57,719 bases of DNA from Mesorhizobium amorphae (lineage in GTDB: Bacteria > Pseudomonadota > Alphaproteobacteria > Rhizobiales > Rhizobiaceae), in assembly GCF_014843845.1 (NCBI RefSeq), contig NZ_JHQS01000005.1, forward strand, positions 1 to 57,719, in the 5' to 3' direction. The notes under the pieces are model-generated. The model searched no databases. It was not told where the DNA came from and saw only the letters and a program-made list of their open reading frames with translations. Both the position numbers and the translations under genes were made by a program. This document shows positions 37,018 through 48,470 of the stretch, in pieces. Every line of letters starts with the position of its first letter. The stretch's first letter is position 1.

Positions 37018-38742
37018 ATGGACGCCAAGGTAATCTCCAAGGCCAAGCTTCCCAGTCGCCACGTGACCGTCGGTCCGGAGCGTGCGCCGCATCGTTCCTA
37101 TCTCTACGCGATGGGGCTGTCGGCGGCGGAGATCGCGCAGCCTCTGGTCGGCGTCGCGTCTTGCTGGAACGAGGCGGCGCCCTGCAACATCTCGCTGATG
37201 CGCCAGGCGCAGGTGGTCAAGAAGGGCGTGGCGGCCGCCAACGGCACGCCGCGCGAATTCTGCACCATCACCGTCACCGACGGCATCGCCATGGGCCACC
37301 AGGGCATGAAGTCGTCGCTGGTGTCGCGCGAGGTCATCGCCGATTCCGTCGAACTCACCATGCGCGGCCATTGCTACGATGCGCTGGTTGGGTTGGCCGG
37401 CTGCGACAAGTCGCTGCCCGGCATGATGATGGCCATGGTGCGGCTCAACGTGCCGTCGATCTTCATCTATGGCGGCTCGATCCTGCCCGGCAGCTATCGC
37501 GGCCGGCAGATCACCGTGCAGGATGTTTTCGAGGCCGTCGGCCAGCATTCGGTCGGCGCGATCAGTGACGCAGAGCTTCTCGAGATCGAACAGGTTGCCT
37601 GCCCTTCGGCTGGCTCCTGCGGCGCCCAGTTCACCGCCAACACCATGGCCACCGTCGCCGAGGCGATCGGCTTGGCACTGCCCTATTCCTGCGGCGCGCC
37701 GGCGCCTTACGAGATGCGCGACCGCTTCAATTTCGCTTCCGGCGAAAAGATCGTGGAGCTGATCGCCAAAAACATCCGGCCGCGCGACATCGTCACGCTG
37801 AAGGCGCTGGAGAACGCGGCGACCGTGGTGTCTGCCACCGGCGGTTCGACCAATGCGGCGCTACACCTGCCGGCGATCGCGCATGAGGCCGGGATCAAGT
37901 TCGACCTGTTCGACGTCGCCGCGATCTTCGAGAAGACGCCCTATATCGCCGACCTCAAGCCGGGCGGCAAATATGTCGCCAAGGACATGTTCGAGGCCGG
38001 CGGCATTCCGCTCTTGATGAAGACGCTGCTCGACCACGGCTATCTGCATGGCGATTGCCTGACGGTGACTGGCCGCACTTTGGCCGAAAATATGGAGCAT
38101 GTTGCCTGGAATGACAGCCAGGATGTGGTCCGTCCCGCCAACCGGCCAATCACCCAGACGGGCGGTGTTGTGGGCTTGAAGGGCAACCTTGCCCCCGAAG
38201 GCGCGATCGTGAAGGTCGCGGGCATGTCGGAACTGAAATTCTCGGGTCCGGCGCGTTGCTTCGATTCGGAAGAGGAGTGCTTCGAAGCGGTCACGCAGCG
38301 CAACTACAAGGAAGGCGAGGTTCTCGTCATCCGCTACGAGGGGCCGCGCGGCGGTCCGGGCATGCGCGAGATGCTGTCGACGACGGCGGCTCTCTACGGC
38401 CAGGGCATGGGCGGCAAGGTGGCCCTGATCACCGACGGACGCTTTTCGGGCGCGACGCGTGGTTTCTGCATCGGCCATGTCGGGCCGGAAGCGGCCGTGG
38501 GCGGACCGATCGGGTTGCTGAAGGACGGCGACGTGATCTCGATCGATGCGGTCAACGGCACGATCGAGGTCGATCTGTCCGATGCGGAACTGGAGACGAG
38601 GGCGAAGGGTTGGAAGGCGCGCACGACCGACTATCAGTCGGGCGCGATCTGGAAGTATGCGCAGACGGTTGGGTCGGCCCGCGACGGCGCGGTCACCCAT
38701 CCCGGCGGTGCGAAAGAAACACATTGCTATGCGGATATCTGA
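37018..38742 (+). CDS. ilvD: Dihydroxy-acid dehydratase
   Basis: ATG at 37018 gives 574 residues; the longer frame from 36763 adds an unrelated leader. The iron-sulphur cysteines are seen in order: [23 protein letters not shown] and [15 protein letters not shown]. The IlvD/Edd signatures [15 protein letters not shown] and [18 protein letters not shown] are also present. The enzyme makes the 2-keto acid precursors of valine, leucine and isoleucine. Its 3' end overlaps the exoR start by 14 bp, so the two may be co-transcribed although functionally unrelated. Confidence 0.94.
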   Translation: MDAKVISKAKLPSRHVTVGPERAPHRSYLYAMGLSAAEIAQPLVGVASCWNEAAPCNISLMRQAQVVKKGVAAANGTPREFCTITVTDGIAMGHQGMKSSLVSREVIADSVELTMRGHCYDALVGLAGCDKSLPGMMMAMVRLNVPSIFIYGGSILPGSYRGRQITVQDVFEAVGQHSVGAISDAELLEIEQVACPSAGSCGAQFTANTMATVAEAIGLALPYSCGAPAPYEMRDRFNFASGEKIVELIAKNIRPRDIVTLKALENAATVVSATGGSTNAALHLPAIAHEAGIKFDLFDVAAIFEKTPYIADLKPGGKYVAKDMFEAGGIPLLMKTLLDHGYLHGDCLTVTGRTLAENMEHVAWNDSQDVVRPANRPITQTGGVVGLKGNLAPEGAIVKVAGMSELKFSGPARCFDSEEECFEAVTQRNYKEGEVLVIRYEGPRGGPGMREMLSTTAALYGQGMGGKVALITDGRFSGATRGFCIGHVGPEAAVGGPIGLLKDGDVISIDAVNGTIEVDLSDAELETRAKGWKARTTDYQSGAIWKYAQTVGSARDGAVTHPGGAKETHCYADI

Positions 38743-39553
38743 GGTGTTGAGGTCGTCTGTCTTTTCGGCACTGGTCGCGGTAGCGACCTTTGGCGCCGTG
38801 GGCCAGGCCATGGCCTTCGACGACAAGGTGTTCGACGACAAGACCGGCGTGAAGCCGCAATCCAGCCCATGGGCGGTGTTCCAGTTCGGCTTCTCCGCCT
38901 ACAAGAGCGGCCACAAGGAGCAGGCGGTCGAGGCCTATAAGTACGCTGCCGAGAACGGCCAGATCGGCGCCACCTGGAAGCTCGCACGCATGTATGCCGA
39001 GGGCGACGGCGTGACGCGCGACGACTATGCGGCCTTCAAGTTCTTCTCAGAGATCGTCGACCAGGATGTCGAGCCGGGCTCGCCCGAGGAAAGCTACGTG
39101 TCGGACGCCCTGGTGGCGCTGGGCGACTATTTGCGGAAAGGCATTCCCGGCAGCCCGGTCGAGGAAAACGAAGTAGCGGCGCAGGAATATTACATGCGCG
39201 CGGCCGCCAATTACCGCAATCCGAACGCCCAGTTCGAGATGGGCCAGATGTTCCTGAAAGGCGAGGGCGGCGTCAAGGCCAGCGTCAAGCAGGCCGGACG
39301 CTGGTTCCAGCTCGCCGCCGAAAAAGGCCATGCCGGCGCCCAGGCGACGCTCGGTAACCTCCTGTTCCAGAGCGGCAAGATCGTGCGTGGGCTGGCGATG
39401 ATGACGGCGGCACTCGAACGCGCGGCACCGGCCGACCAGCCCTGGATCCGCAACATGCAGGAAGAGGCGTTTGCGGCGGCCGGCGAGGCCGACCGCCGCA
39501 CGGCCATCTCGCTGGCCGACGACATCCTCACCAAGGGCGGCGGCGACCAGTAA
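38729..39553 (+). CDS. exoR: ExoR-like periplasmic Sel1-repeat regulator
   Basis: ATG at 38729 gives 274 residues with a signal peptide ([21 protein letters not shown]). The start of the mature part, [23 protein letters not shown], and the Sel1 helices ([56 protein letters not shown]) follow the rhizobial ExoR pattern closely. ExoR in Sinorhizobium holds the ExoS-ChvI two-component system inactive in the periplasm and is cleaved under acid or host conditions, switching exopolysaccharide and motility genes. Identity as ExoR is from remembered homology. Confidence 0.75.
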   Translation: MRISEVLRSSVFSALVAVATFGAVGQAMAFDDKVFDDKTGVKPQSSPWAVFQFGFSAYKSGHKEQAVEAYKYAAENGQIGATWKLARMYAEGDGVTRDDYAAFKFFSEIVDQDVEPGSPEESYVSDALVALGDYLRKGIPGSPVEENEVAAQEYYMRAAANYRNPNAQFEMGQMFLKGEGGVKASVKQAGRWFQLAAEKGHAGAQATLGNLLFQSGKIVRGLAMMTAALERAAPADQPWIRNMQEEAFAAAGEADRRTAISLADDILTKGGGDQ

Positions 39554-39599
39554 GCGGGCTGCCGCTGGTCCAGGACGTCCACTTCTCACTCGCTGGAAA

Positions 39600-39917
39600 T
39601 CAGTTCTCTGTCGGCTCCGCCGGCACCCGGCCTGGCGCCGGTGTCGAGATCGACGTGGGGTGCACCGGCGGCGGCTTGGTTGCCGGGCAATCATCGTGGA
39701 TCTTGGTCCACGAGGTGTTGTTGAGCACCATCTCGCAGCGGGCGAGGTGGCTCTCGTCACCCAGTGTCAGGCAGGCGACCTGACCGACCTGGAACGATTT
39801 GCCGTTGGCGAGGCATTCCTGCGCGGCGAGAACCGGCGTGGCTGTCGCCATCGCAAGAGTGGCACTTGCCAGCACGAGCCCGCAGGCGATCGGGCAGAGA
39901 TCGGATCGGATAGTCAT
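39600..39917 (-). CDS. Small exported hypothetical protein
   Basis: ATG at 39917 (or 39935) gives 105 residues with a signal peptide (GLVLASATLAMATATPVLAA). The mature part has four cysteines (QECLANGKSF, VACLTLG, ARCEMVLNN, DDCPA), which probably form two disulphides, and a proline-rich tail. A periplasmic protein of unknown role, convergent with exoR. Confidence 0.7.
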   Translation of the reverse strand: MTIRSDLCPIACGLVLASATLAMATATPVLAAQECLANGKSFQVGQVACLTLGDESHLARCEMVLNNTSWTKIHDDCPATKPPPVHPTSISTPAPGRVPAEPTEN

Positions 39918-40015
39918 GGGAACCCCGGCCACCATGATGATTTCGCATCAAACGCGCGATTTGTGGCGACAAGAGGTCCGCTTGGCTCGTACTGGCGGGC
40001 GCCCGGCCGGGCCGC

Positions 40016-40810
40016 TCAGGCCGGCTGCAGCGCCAGGTCGATCGCCACCGGCACATGGTCGGATGGCTTTTCCCAGGCGCGGACGTGTTTCTCGATCGAG
40101 GCCGAGGAAAAGCGATCGGCGGCTTCGGGCGACAGGAGCAGATGGTCGATCCGGATGCCGTTGTTCTTCTGCCAGGCGCCGGCCTGATAATCCCAGAAGG
40201 TGTAGACATCCGCATTGTCGGTGACGGTGCGCACCGCTTCGGTGAAGCCGAGGTTCTTCAGCCGGCGGAAGGCCTGCCGGGTCTCGGGCTGGAACAGTGC
40301 GTCGCCTAGCCAGTTTTCCGGGAATTTTGCGTCGATCGGCTCAGGGATGACGTTGTAGTCTCCGGCCAGCACCAGCGCCTCTTCCAGCAAAAGCCGCTGC
40401 TCGGCCCAGCGTTCCAGCCGCGCCATCCAGGACAGCTTGTAGGGAAACTTCTTCTCGTCATCGATCGGGTTGCCGTTCGGCAGATAGAGCGAGGCAACGC
40501 GCAAAGCGCCCTTGTCGGTCGAGAACACGCCTTCGATGAAACGCGCCTGCTCGTCCGCATCGTCGCCCGGCAGGCCTCTGATGACCTCGTCGAAACGCAG
40601 CTTCGACAGGATGGCGACGCCGTTAAAACCCTTCTGGCCATGGGTCTCGACATTGTAGCCCAGCGCCTCGATCTCGGCGCGCGGGAACTGTTCGTCGACC
40701 GTCTTGATCTCCTGCAGGCAGACGATGTCGGGCGCGCTTTCCGTGAGCCAATGGGTGAGGTTGCCGATGCGGGCGCGAACGCCGTTAATGTTCCAGGTGA
40801 CGATTTTCAT
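40016..40810 (-). CDS. xthA: Exodeoxyribonuclease III / AP endonuclease
   Basis: This 264-residue protein has the endonuclease/exonuclease/phosphatase fold. Motifs are KIVTWNINGVRARIGNL (Asn7), VCLQEIKT with the metal-binding glutamate, LAGDYNVIPEPID with the catalytic Asp-Asn pair, RIDHLLLSPEA, and the final KPSDHVPVAIDL with the catalytic histidine. It repairs abasic and oxidised DNA ends. A VOC gene lies 7 bp upstream on the same strand. Confidence 0.93.
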   Translation of the reverse strand: MKIVTWNINGVRARIGNLTHWLTESAPDIVCLQEIKTVDEQFPRAEIEALGYNVETHGQKGFNGVAILSKLRFDEVIRGLPGDDADEQARFIEGVFSTDKGALRVASLYLPNGNPIDDEKKFPYKLSWMARLERWAEQRLLLEEALVLAGDYNVIPEPIDAKFPENWLGDALFQPETRQAFRRLKNLGFTEAVRTVTDNADVYTFWDYQAGAWQKNNGIRIDHLLLSPEAADRFSSASIEKHVRAWEKPSDHVPVAIDLALQPA

Positions 40811-40817
40811 GGCAGCC

Positions 40818-41207
40818 TCAGGAATCCGGCGGAAGACGTTCGACGAGGCCGATCGTATTGCCTGCCGGATCCTTTAGAAAGGCCATCCATTCGCTTTCCC
40901 CTGCCGGCCCGAATTGGCCCTCCGTATCGCGATGGACAAGTGACGGTGGCGCGGTGAAGGGGACGCCGGCGGCCTTTGCCTCGGCGTGAAAGGCATCGAG
41001 TCCCACTATGTCGAGATAGACGATCCCCGCCGGCACACCGTCGGTGAAGAACAGACGCACGTCGCCGGCCATGATGAAGGCGATGCCCGGCGGGTCGTAG
41101 CGGGCGTGCAGGCTCATGCCGAGCACGTCGCGCCAGAAGGCGAGCGTGACGTCGAGATCGCGCCCGGCCGAGAGCGCGACCTGACGGACCGCGCCGATGG
41201 CAGGCAT
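40818..41207 (-). CDS. VOC (glyoxalase/bleomycin-resistance fold) protein
   Basis: This 129-residue protein has two betaalphabetabetabeta units: VRQVALSAGRDLDVTLAFWRDVLGM at the start and SEWMAFLKDPAGNTIGLVER at the end with the metal-binding glutamate/aspartate positions. Substrate unknown; such proteins include glyoxalases and epimerases. It sits 7 bp before xthA and 11 bp after erpA on the same strand, so the three may be co-transcribed. Confidence 0.82.
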   Translation of the reverse strand: MPAIGAVRQVALSAGRDLDVTLAFWRDVLGMSLHARYDPPGIAFIMAGDVRLFFTDGVPAGIVYLDIVGLDAFHAEAKAAGVPFTAPPSLVHRDTEGQFGPAGESEWMAFLKDPAGNTIGLVERLPPDS

Positions 41208-41218
41208 CGCGATTGTCG

Positions 41219-41566
41219 CTAGACTGAGAAACTGGTGCCGCAGCCGCAGGAGGCGACCGCGTTCGGGTTCCTGATCTGGAACGACTGGCCCATCAAGTCG
41301 TCGACGAAATCGATCACCGAGCCGCCCATATAGACCAGCGACAGGTCGTCGATCAGCACGGTGGCACCGTCCTTCTCGATGGCAACGTCGTCGTCGTTGC
41401 GGGTCTCGACTAGGTCGAACTTGTAGGAAAAGCCGGAGCAGCCGCCGCCTTCGACGGAAACCCGCAACGCCGTCTTGCCGGCTTCGCCCGAAACAATCTT
41501 GGCGATCCGCATTGCGGCGGCGTCGGTCATCTCGACTTTCATGGCAGTCTTGGCATCCGCGCCCAT
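41219..41566 (-). CDS. erpA: Iron-sulphur cluster insertion protein ErpA (A-type carrier)
   Basis: ATG at 41566 behind AAGGTG gives 115 residues; an internal start at 41542 is possible. The three cluster-binding cysteines of A-type carriers are present, one in EGGGCSGFSYKFD and two in the C-terminal SCGCGTSFSV. The protein passes iron-sulphur clusters to apo-enzymes. It is divergent from dgt with 71 bp between, a gene pair often kept in rhizobia. Confidence 0.9.
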   Translation of the reverse strand: MGADAKTAMKVEMTDAAAMRIAKIVSGEAGKTALRVSVEGGGCSGFSYKFDLVETRNDDDVAIEKDGATVLIDDLSLVYMGGSVIDFVDDLMGQSFQIRNPNAVASCGCGTSFSV

Positions 41567-41637
41567 GGGCGTCACCTTGCTTTCGGTTTCATATGATAGG
41601 TATGAAGCGCGGGAGGCCAAGTCAACTGGTGGGGTGA

Positions 41638-42864
41638 ATGGGCGAGCGGCAAGACAGGGATGCTCTCGGCGACATCGGATTCGGCTATCGGCCGCGCGCG
41701 GCCTATGCCAGCGACCCGGCACAGTCGCGCGGGCGGCTGTTCGACGAGGTCGAGAGCCCGACCCGCACGCCGTTCCAGCGCGACCGCGACCGCATCATCC
41801 ATTCGACGGCCTTTCGTCGGCTGCACAAGACGCAGGTATTCGTCGCCCATGAAGGCGACCACTATCGCACAAGGCTTACGCATTCGATCGAGGTGGCGCA
41901 GATCGCACGCGCTCTGGCGCGGGCGCTACGCGGCGACGAGGATCTCGCCGAGGCGGTGGCGCTGGTGCACGATTTCGGCCACACGCCCTTCGGCCACACC
42001 GGCGAGGAGGCGCTGAACGAGAAGATGGCCGCCTGGGGCGGCTTCGACCACAATGCGCAGTCGCTGCGCGTGGTGACGCGGCTCGAGCGACGCTATGCCG
42101 AATTCGACGGGCTGAACCTGACCTGGGAAACGCTGGAAGGGCTGGTCAAGCACAATGGCCCGCTGACGGATGCCAAGGGGCAGGGCCGCAAGGGCCTGGT
42201 GCCGCAAGCGATCCGCGACTATTCGGAGTTGCATGACTTGGAACTCGACCGCTTCGCAGGCATCGAGGCGCAATGCGCGGCGATCGCCGACGACATTGCC
42301 TACAACACCCATGACATCGACGATGGGCTGAGATCGGGCTTCCTGACGCTGAACATGCTGGAAGACGTAACCCTGCCGGGCTCGATCCTGAAAAGCGTGC
42401 GAGCACGCTATCCGGCGCTCGATGACGTGCGCACCGGGCACGAGCTGATGCGCCGACAGATCACCATGATGGTCGAGGACGTGATTGCCTCCACCACCGC
42501 CAACCTCAAGCGCCTGAAGCCGGAAAGCGCCGATGCGGTACGGGCGGCGGGTGAGACGATGGTGACCTTCTCGGCCGATATGGCCGCGACCGAGAAGGAA
42601 CTGAAGGCCTTCCTCTACAAGCACCTCTACCGGCACAGCGAGGTGATGCGCGTGCGCGGCGACGCCGAACAGATCGTCAGGGACCTGTTCGACGTCTATT
42701 TCGCCAACCCGCGCGCCATGCCCGATGGCTGGCGCGAAGGGCTCGATAGGGCACAGGATCGCATCAAGGCGCGCAGCGTCGCCGATTTCCTGGCGGGCAT
42801 GACCGACACCTATGCCTTGAAGGAACACCGCCGTTTGTTTGACCATACGCCGGATTTAAGCTAG
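41638..42864 (+). CDS. dgt: Deoxyguanosinetriphosphate triphosphohydrolase-like dNTPase
   Basis: ATG at 41638 behind GGTGG; 408 residues. The HD-domain metal ligands are visible: His82 in [13 protein letters not shown], His111-Asp112 in [14 protein letters not shown], and a later Asp in [15 protein letters not shown]. This is the shorter Dgt type 2 that hydrolyses dNTPs to nucleoside and triphosphate. It is followed by argS after 62 bp. Confidence 0.92.
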   Translation: MGERQDRDALGDIGFGYRPRAAYASDPAQSRGRLFDEVESPTRTPFQRDRDRIIHSTAFRRLHKTQVFVAHEGDHYRTRLTHSIEVAQIARALARALRGDEDLAEAVALVHDFGHTPFGHTGEEALNEKMAAWGGFDHNAQSLRVVTRLERRYAEFDGLNLTWETLEGLVKHNGPLTDAKGQGRKGLVPQAIRDYSELHDLELDRFAGIEAQCAAIADDIAYNTHDIDDGLRSGFLTLNMLEDVTLPGSILKSVRARYPALDDVRTGHELMRRQITMMVEDVIASTTANLKRLKPESADAVRAAGETMVTFSADMAATEKELKAFLYKHLYRHSEVMRVRGDAEQIVRDLFDVYFANPRAMPDGWREGLDRAQDRIKARSVADFLAGMTDTYALKEHRRLFDHTPDLS

Positions 42865-42926
42865 GGCGGGCGCGATTTTGCCGGCCAACGAGCCGGTCAC
42901 CCCGCAAAGCCGCCAGAGCCATACCC

Positions 42927-44684
42927 ATGAACATCTTCGCCGATTTCACCGCGCGAATCATCAAAGCTGTCGAAGCGCTTGATCTGAAAGACAAGGAGGG
43001 CGCATCGCCCGACCTGTCGCGTATCGCCGTCGAGCCGCCGCGCGACCCCAGCCATGGCGATCTCGCGACCAATGCGGCGATGGTGCTGGCGAAGCCCACC
43101 GGGCAGAACCCGCGCGCGCTGGCCGAAAGACTGGCCGAGGCGCTGCGCACCGATGCCGACGTCTCGGCTGCCGACGTCGCCGGTCCCGGCTTTGTCAATC
43201 TCCGGCTCAAGGACGGATTCTGGCAGGCGCATCTCATGGCCTTGCTCGGCGAAGGCCGCAACTATGGCCGCTCGACCATCGGCGGCAACAGGAAGGCCAA
43301 TGTCGAGTATGTCTCGGCCAACCCGACCGGCCCGATGCATGTCGGCCACTGCCGCGGCGCCGTTGTCGGCGATACGCTGGCCAATCTGATGGCCTTCGCC
43401 GGCTACGACGTGACCAAGGAATATGTCATCAACGATGCCGGCTCGCAGATCGACGTGCTCGGCCGTTCGGTCTTCATGCGCTACCGCGAAGCGCTGGGCG
43501 ACGATATTGGCGAGATACCGGCCGGTCTCTATCCCGGCGACTACCTGGTACCGGTCGGTCAGGCGCTGGTAGCGGAATTCGGCCGCAAGCTGCTGCAGAT
43601 GCCGGACGACGAGGCGCTGGCCATCGTCATGGACCGCACGATCGACGCCATGATGGCGATGATCCGCTCGGATCTGGCGTTGCTCAACGTGCATCACGAC
43701 GTATTCTTCTCCGAGCGCACGCTGCATGCCGACAATGCCAGGAAGATCCGCGCGGCGATCAGCGACCTGACACTCAAGGGGCATATCTACAAGGGCAAAC
43801 TGCCGCCGCCCAAGGGCGAGAAGCCGGACGAGTGGGAAGACCGCGAGCAGACGCTGTTCCGCTCGACCGCGGTCGGCGACGACATGGACCGGGCGCTGGT
43901 CAAGTCCGACGGCTCGTTCACCTATTTCGCCGCCGACGTCGCCTACCTCAAGGACAAGGTCGACCGCGGCTTCGTCGACCTGATCTACGTGCTCGGCGCC
44001 GACCATGGCGGCTATGTCAAGCGGCTCGAAGCGCTGGCGCGCGCGGTTGCCGGCGACGAGGTCAAGCTCACCGTGCTCTTGTGCCAGCTGGTGAAGCTGT
44101 TCCGCGACGGCGAACCGGTGCGCATGTCGAAGCGGTCGGGCGATTTCGTGACGCTGCGCGAAGTGGTGGAGGAGGTCGGCCGCGACCCGATCCGCTTCAT
44201 GATGCTCTACCGCAAGAACGATGCACCGCTCGATTTTGATTTCGCCAAGGTGACCGAGCAGTCCAAGGACAATCCGGTGTTCTACGTGCAGTACGCCTCG
44301 GCGCGCTGCCATTCGGTCTTCCGGCAGGCGAGCGAGCAGCTGGGCGAGGCCAATTTCGACCGCAACCGGCTGGCTGCGGCAGTGGCGTCGCTGACCGACG
44401 AGGGCGAAATCGGCCTGATCCGGAAGCTGGCTGAATATCCCCGGCTAATCGAATCCGCGGCCCTTGCGCTGGAGCCGCACAGGCTGGCATTCTACCTCTA
44501 CGATCTGGCGTCCAGCTTCCATGGACATTGGAACCGGGGCACAGACAATCCCGACTTACGTTTTGTTAAGGTTAACGACCGACAATTGACGTATGCCAGA
44601 CTAGGGCTGGTGCAGGCTGTATCGGACGTTTTGACGTCCGGCCTGACGCTTATTGGGGCTGATGCGCCCACTGAAATGCGTTAG
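42927..44684 (+). CDS. argS: Arginyl-tRNA synthetase
   Basis: This 585-residue class I synthetase has its HIGH-like motif HVGH at residues 138-141 within [22 protein letters not shown] around residue 400 replaces KMSKS, as usual in ArgS. The N-terminal tRNA-binding domain and C-terminal DALR helices ([17 protein letters not shown]) are present. It charges tRNA-Arg. The SPOR gene follows, as in many Rhizobiales. Confidence 0.96.
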   Translation: MNIFADFTARIIKAVEALDLKDKEGASPDLSRIAVEPPRDPSHGDLATNAAMVLAKPTGQNPRALAERLAEALRTDADVSAADVAGPGFVNLRLKDGFWQAHLMALLGEGRNYGRSTIGGNRKANVEYVSANPTGPMHVGHCRGAVVGDTLANLMAFAGYDVTKEYVINDAGSQIDVLGRSVFMRYREALGDDIGEIPAGLYPGDYLVPVGQALVAEFGRKLLQMPDDEALAIVMDRTIDAMMAMIRSDLALLNVHHDVFFSERTLHADNARKIRAAISDLTLKGHIYKGKLPPPKGEKPDEWEDREQTLFRSTAVGDDMDRALVKSDGSFTYFAADVAYLKDKVDRGFVDLIYVLGADHGGYVKRLEALARAVAGDEVKLTVLLCQLVKLFRDGEPVRMSKRSGDFVTLREVVEEVGRDPIRFMMLYRKNDAPLDFDFAKVTEQSKDNPVFYVQYASARCHSVFRQASEQLGEANFDRNRLAAAVASLTDEGEIGLIRKLAEYPRLIESAALALEPHRLAFYLYDLASSFHGHWNRGTDNPDLRFVKVNDRQLTYARLGLVQAVSDVLTSGLTLIGADAPTEMR

Positions 44685-44787
44685 GTTTGACTAAAAAACC
44701 TGTCACCTTTTGCCCACATTGCGCTGGTATGGGCCAACCCTGCGCGACGTCCATGGCGTCCGAATGTGTGCGAGTTCGGGAACAATA

Positions 44788-47700
44788 ATGGCAGACAGAA
44801 CCCAGCTGAGAACAGCCGACCATAACGACATCGCTGACGATGATCCGTTCGCGGAACTGACCCGGATCATGGGTTTCGACCCGCGCCAGCCGGTAAAGCC
44901 GCAGGCGCCTGCCGCGCCGAAGGCTGCTCCGGCCGACCAGCTTGCCGAAGAGGGCGATTTCGATATCGACCTCGAGAAGGAGCTGATGGGCGAATTCGGC
45001 GCCGATGAGGGTGTCGCGCAGCGCCAGGAGCCGGCTTTCGAATCTGTTGCCGCCAGGATGAACGACGAGCTTGCGGCTTCGCTCGAACAGGATTTCGTAT
45101 TCGACGACCCTGCGGATCACTTTGCGCCCGTCGCCGAGGTTGCCGCGCCGCAGGTCGAGGCTGCCTTCGGTGATGATTTCGATCAGGCGGTTGCCAGCTC
45201 GCTGGAAGGCGTGTCGCCTCTCGACGACGATCTGCCGATGGACGCCGAGCTTGCCGCTTCGCTTGATCAGTCATTCCAGCTCGACGATCATCCCACGACC
45301 GACACGGCCGAACATGAAGCAGAGCACGCCACCGCGGAGCACGCCGTGCCGGCGGTCGAAGCCGCATTCGACGACGATTTGGACAATGCCGTTTCCCTGT
45401 CGCTTGAGGACGAGCTGACACTCGACGATCACGCGCCGTTCGACGATGAAGTACCGGCGGAAGATCATCACGCAACTGCTGCCGCTGTCGAACATCCGGC
45501 GCCGGTCCAGATTGCCGAGGAAGCCGACCGTCAGATTCCCGAAGCGGAGTTTTCCGACCATTTCGACGAGGCGATGGCCGACGTCGATATGGATTTCGAT
45601 GTCCGTGCCGAAGAACCGACCGAAATCGATGAGCCTCTGGCTGTCGAAGCGCCTGTCGAGGCTGTCGAAGCACCTGTCGAGGCGGCTTATGTCGCCGAAG
45701 CTGACAATGACGATGTTCCCGAGATTGATGCTCGCGAGGTTGCCGCGCAGGGCGCGTTTGACGACGATTTCGACCTCGGCATCGACGAGGGGCCGGCCGA
45801 GGCGGCCGAAGAGCAGGTTGCCCAAAGCGCCGCCGCGGAGCCGACGGCGCCCGCATCGGTTGCGGCCGAGCCGGCAAAACCGGTTGCCGCAGACGATCGG
45901 AGCCTGGAAGACGAACTGAACGCGCTGCTTGGCGCCATGACCGCGCGGCCGGTTCCCGTCGCCGCGAAGGAGCCGGAGCCGGTTCAACAGCCAGCAGTCG
46001 TGGCGGAAACGACCGCTGTCCAGCAGGCCGATCCCATCGAAGAACTCGATTGGGATCTTGACGAACATGAGCCTGCAGAGACGCAGCAGCATCATGAGGC
46101 GGCCCAGGCTGCCAACGCCGATCTCGACATTGATCCCGCCGGCGAGCTCGATGGCGAGGATTTCAGGGCTGAGACTGTGGCAGCTGCCGACGTCGCGTTC
46201 GACGACGAGGCGTTCGATGCCGCCTTTGCCAAGGGTATCAACCTTGGCCACGAATCGGACCGTGGTCACGATGTGTCGGACCCTGGTCACGATGTATCGG
46301 ACCTTGGCCACGACGGATCGGACCGTGGTCACGATAAATCGGACCTTGGTCACGATGTATCGGACCTTGGCCACGACGGATCGGACCGTGGTTACGATAA
46401 ATCGGACCTTGGTCACGATGAAGCGGGACGCGCCGCTATCGGGGAAGGCTTTGCCCATTCGGCGGACTGGATGCGCTCGACGCCGCCAGAACCGGCCCGT
46501 TCGTGGAGCCGGGTGACTCCGGTCGCTGCGCCTCCGGTGCAGGCCTCGTTCTCGGCCCAGCCCATGGCCTCGGCGCCACCTGTTGCTTCAGCGCCGGTTT
46601 CCGCGGCGCCCGCGTACCAGCAGGAGCCGGTCGAAGAGGTCGCCGCCCAAGTCGAGCCCGAACCGGTGCGGCACGAACAGCCTCGTTATGACGAGATGCC
46701 CGATGTCGAGACGGTCGATGTACCGGAGCGCGTCGTCGCGCTGGCCGACGACCTCGATATTCCCGAGCTCAATTTCGAGGAAGATCAGCCGGCTGCGTCC
46801 GCCTATGACGACCTCGAAGCCGAATTCGCCGGTCTGCTGACCGAGATGAACGCCCCCGAGGTGGCCGCGACGCCGGCGCGCAGCACGGCCTATGAAGACG
46901 ACACCTACAGTGCCGGGTTCAAGCCGGGCTATGACCGCGACGAGGCACCCGCCTATGCGGCGAAGCCGGCCGAAGTGCTTGCCGCGACGGCGACCGCTTC
47001 CCATGCTGCTGCCGCGAGCAGCTTCGACATGGACAATCTGCCCGGTAGCAAGCCGGTTTCGCAGACTGACGATTTCGCCATCGACGAGCTCGACTACGAT
47101 CCTGAACTGGACGAGGCGATGTCGGTGCCCGGTCTGGCCGAGCGCGAGGCTGCAAAGCCGCGCAGCCGCGGCCTGATGGTGGTCGCGATCGTCGGCGCGG
47201 TGGCGATCGCCGGTGGCCTCGGCGCCTTTGCCTTGTCGCTCGGCGGCAAGGGCGGCAGCGAAGCGCCCGTGATCGTCAAGGCCGACAACGCGCCGATCAA
47301 GGTCAAGCCGGAAAACCCGGGCGGCGCCGTGGTGCCGAACCAGGACAACAAGGTCTATGACGCGGTGGCCAAGGGCACCAAGCCGGCTGAGCCTGTGCAG
47401 GAGAAGCTGGTCACCAACACCGAAGAGCCGGTGGACGTGAAAGCCAAGGAACCGGAAAGCCGCGTCGTCGATCTTTCACCCGACGATACCGATATGGCTC
47501 CCGGCACGGATGCAGCGGGTAATGCCCCCGCGGCCGCGATGCCAGGCGTGGACACGTCCGGGAATGCCGATGCCGCGCCGGCGCCGAAATCCGAGGACCG
47601 CATCGCGCAGGTTCTTCAGGAGGCCGACAAGGGTACCAACCCGGAAGTCGCCGCCGTTGCGCCGCGCAAGGTCAGGACCATGATGGTCAAGCCCGACGGC

Positions 47701-48336
47701 TCGCTGGTTCCGCGTGAGGATTCGGCGCAGGCGGCGCCGCAGGTTGCCGCAGCCGAGCCGACCGATCCAGCACCACAACTTGTCGCTCCGGCGGCGCAGT
47801 CCGACGCGGAGCAGACCGGCACCGTGGCGCCCGCGACCGATCAGGCAAGCAACCAGCCGACCGATCAGGTTGCAACCGATCAGGCTGAGACCGCCAAGCC
47901 GCTCGAGCCGGCGGCAGCCCCCACGCCGAAGGCCGAAGCCAAGGCCCCGTCCGCCAGCACGCAATCGGCGAATACATCGGCCACGGTTCCGGTGCCGCCG
48001 CAGCGCCCGTCCGACCAGCCGGTCGACGTGGTCGGCGAGGTCAAGCCCGACCAGGTCGCCTCCATATCGCCGACGGCAGCAGCGACAGGCGGTGGTTCGT
48101 GGTCGATGCAGATCGCTTCGCAGCCGACGGTCGAGAGCGCCCAGTCGACCTATCAGGACCTGCAGCGCCGCTATGGCAGCGTGCTTTCCGGCCGCACCGC
48201 CAACATCGTCAAGGCCGAGATCGCCGGCAAGGGAACCTTCTACCGGGTTCGCGTTCCGGCGCAGTCGCGCAACGATGCGATCAATCTGTGCACCAGCTAT
48301 AAGGCGGCCGGCGGCAACTGCTTCGTGTCGCGCTGA
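44788..48336 (+). CDS. Large SPOR-domain single-span protein
   Basis: ATG at 44788 gives 1,182 residues. A long acidic cytoplasmic part contains repeated [14 protein letters not shown] segments and, at residues 490-545, eight tandem heptads of SDxGHDx type. A single span ([20 protein letters not shown]) lies at about 794-817. A proline/alanine-rich periplasmic linker leads to a C-terminal SPOR domain (about 1101-1182, [21 protein letters not shown] to GGNCFVSR). SPOR domains bind denuded glycan strands at the septum. The argS-SPOR-nagZ-scpA order is typical for the group. Length far exceeds usual SPOR proteins because of the disordered part. Confidence 0.88.
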   Translation: MADRTQLRTADHNDIADDDPFAELTRIMGFDPRQPVKPQAPAAPKAAPADQLAEEGDFDIDLEKELMGEFGADEGVAQRQEPAFESVAARMNDELAASLEQDFVFDDPADHFAPVAEVAAPQVEAAFGDDFDQAVASSLEGVSPLDDDLPMDAELAASLDQSFQLDDHPTTDTAEHEAEHATAEHAVPAVEAAFDDDLDNAVSLSLEDELTLDDHAPFDDEVPAEDHHATAAAVEHPAPVQIAEEADRQIPEAEFSDHFDEAMADVDMDFDVRAEEPTEIDEPLAVEAPVEAVEAPVEAAYVAEADNDDVPEIDAREVAAQGAFDDDFDLGIDEGPAEAAEEQVAQSAAAEPTAPASVAAEPAKPVAADDRSLEDELNALLGAMTARPVPVAAKEPEPVQQPAVVAETTAVQQADPIEELDWDLDEHEPAETQQHHEAAQAANADLDIDPAGELDGEDFRAETVAAADVAFDDEAFDAAFAKGINLGHESDRGHDVSDPGHDVSDLGHDGSDRGHDKSDLGHDVSDLGHDGSDRGYDKSDLGHDEAGRAAIGEGFAHSADWMRSTPPEPARSWSRVTPVAAPPVQASFSAQPMASAPPVASAPVSAAPAYQQEPVEEVAAQVEPEPVRHEQPRYDEMPDVETVDVPERVVALADDLDIPELNFEEDQPAASAYDDLEAEFAGLLTEMNAPEVAATPARSTAYEDDTYSAGFKPGYDRDEAPAYAAKPAEVLAATATASHAAAASSFDMDNLPGSKPVSQTDDFAIDELDYDPELDEAMSVPGLAEREAAKPRSRGLMVVAIVGAVAIAGGLGAFALSLGGKGGSEAPVIVKADNAPIKVKPENPGGAVVPNQDNKVYDAVAKGTKPAEPVQEKLVTNTEEPVDVKAKEPESRVVDLSPDDTDMAPGTDAAGNAPAAAMPGVDTSGNADAAPAPKSEDRIAQVLQEADKGTNPEVAAVAPRKVRTMMVKPDGSLVPREDSAQAAPQVAAAEPTDPAPQLVAPAAQSDAEQTGTVAPATDQASNQPTDQVATDQAETAKPLEPAAAPTPKAEAKAPSASTQSANTSATVPVPPQRPSDQPVDVVGEVKPDQVASISPTAAATGGGSWSMQIASQPTVESAQSTYQDLQRRYGSVLSGRTANIVKAEIAGKGTFYRVRVPAQSRNDAINLCTSYKAAGGNCFVSR
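46255..46422 (+). repeat. In-frame 21-bp tandem repeat (8 units)
   Basis: Eight units related to TCGGACCTTGGTCACGATGT encode SD[RPL]G[HY]D[VGKE]. Units 3-5 and 6-8 form a higher-order 63-bp duplication (LGHDG, RGHDK, LGHDV/E). The repeat stands inside the acidic cytoplasmic part of the SPOR protein. Confidence 0.92.
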
Positions 48337-48353
48337 TCAGTTGAAACCACACG

Positions 48354-48389
48354 AAAACCGGCGCAGCCGAATGGCCGCGCCGGTTTTTT
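48354..48389 (+). terminator. Rho-independent terminator of the SPOR gene
   Basis: AAAACCGGCGC and GCGCCGGTTTTTT form the stem around a 12-nt loop. Confidence 0.85.
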
Positions 48390-48470
48390 CATGTGGAATC
48401 TCCCGGGCATTCCGAGGCGGGCGATCCGGGGCGATTCCCTTTGTCCGCATGAAGCTCTAAGCTTGTTGTC

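Noticed and set aside
45271..46458. Long minus-strand frame with its own repeat ([12 protein letters not shown] type)
   Set aside because: It is the antisense reading of the SPOR gene and its 21-bp repeat.
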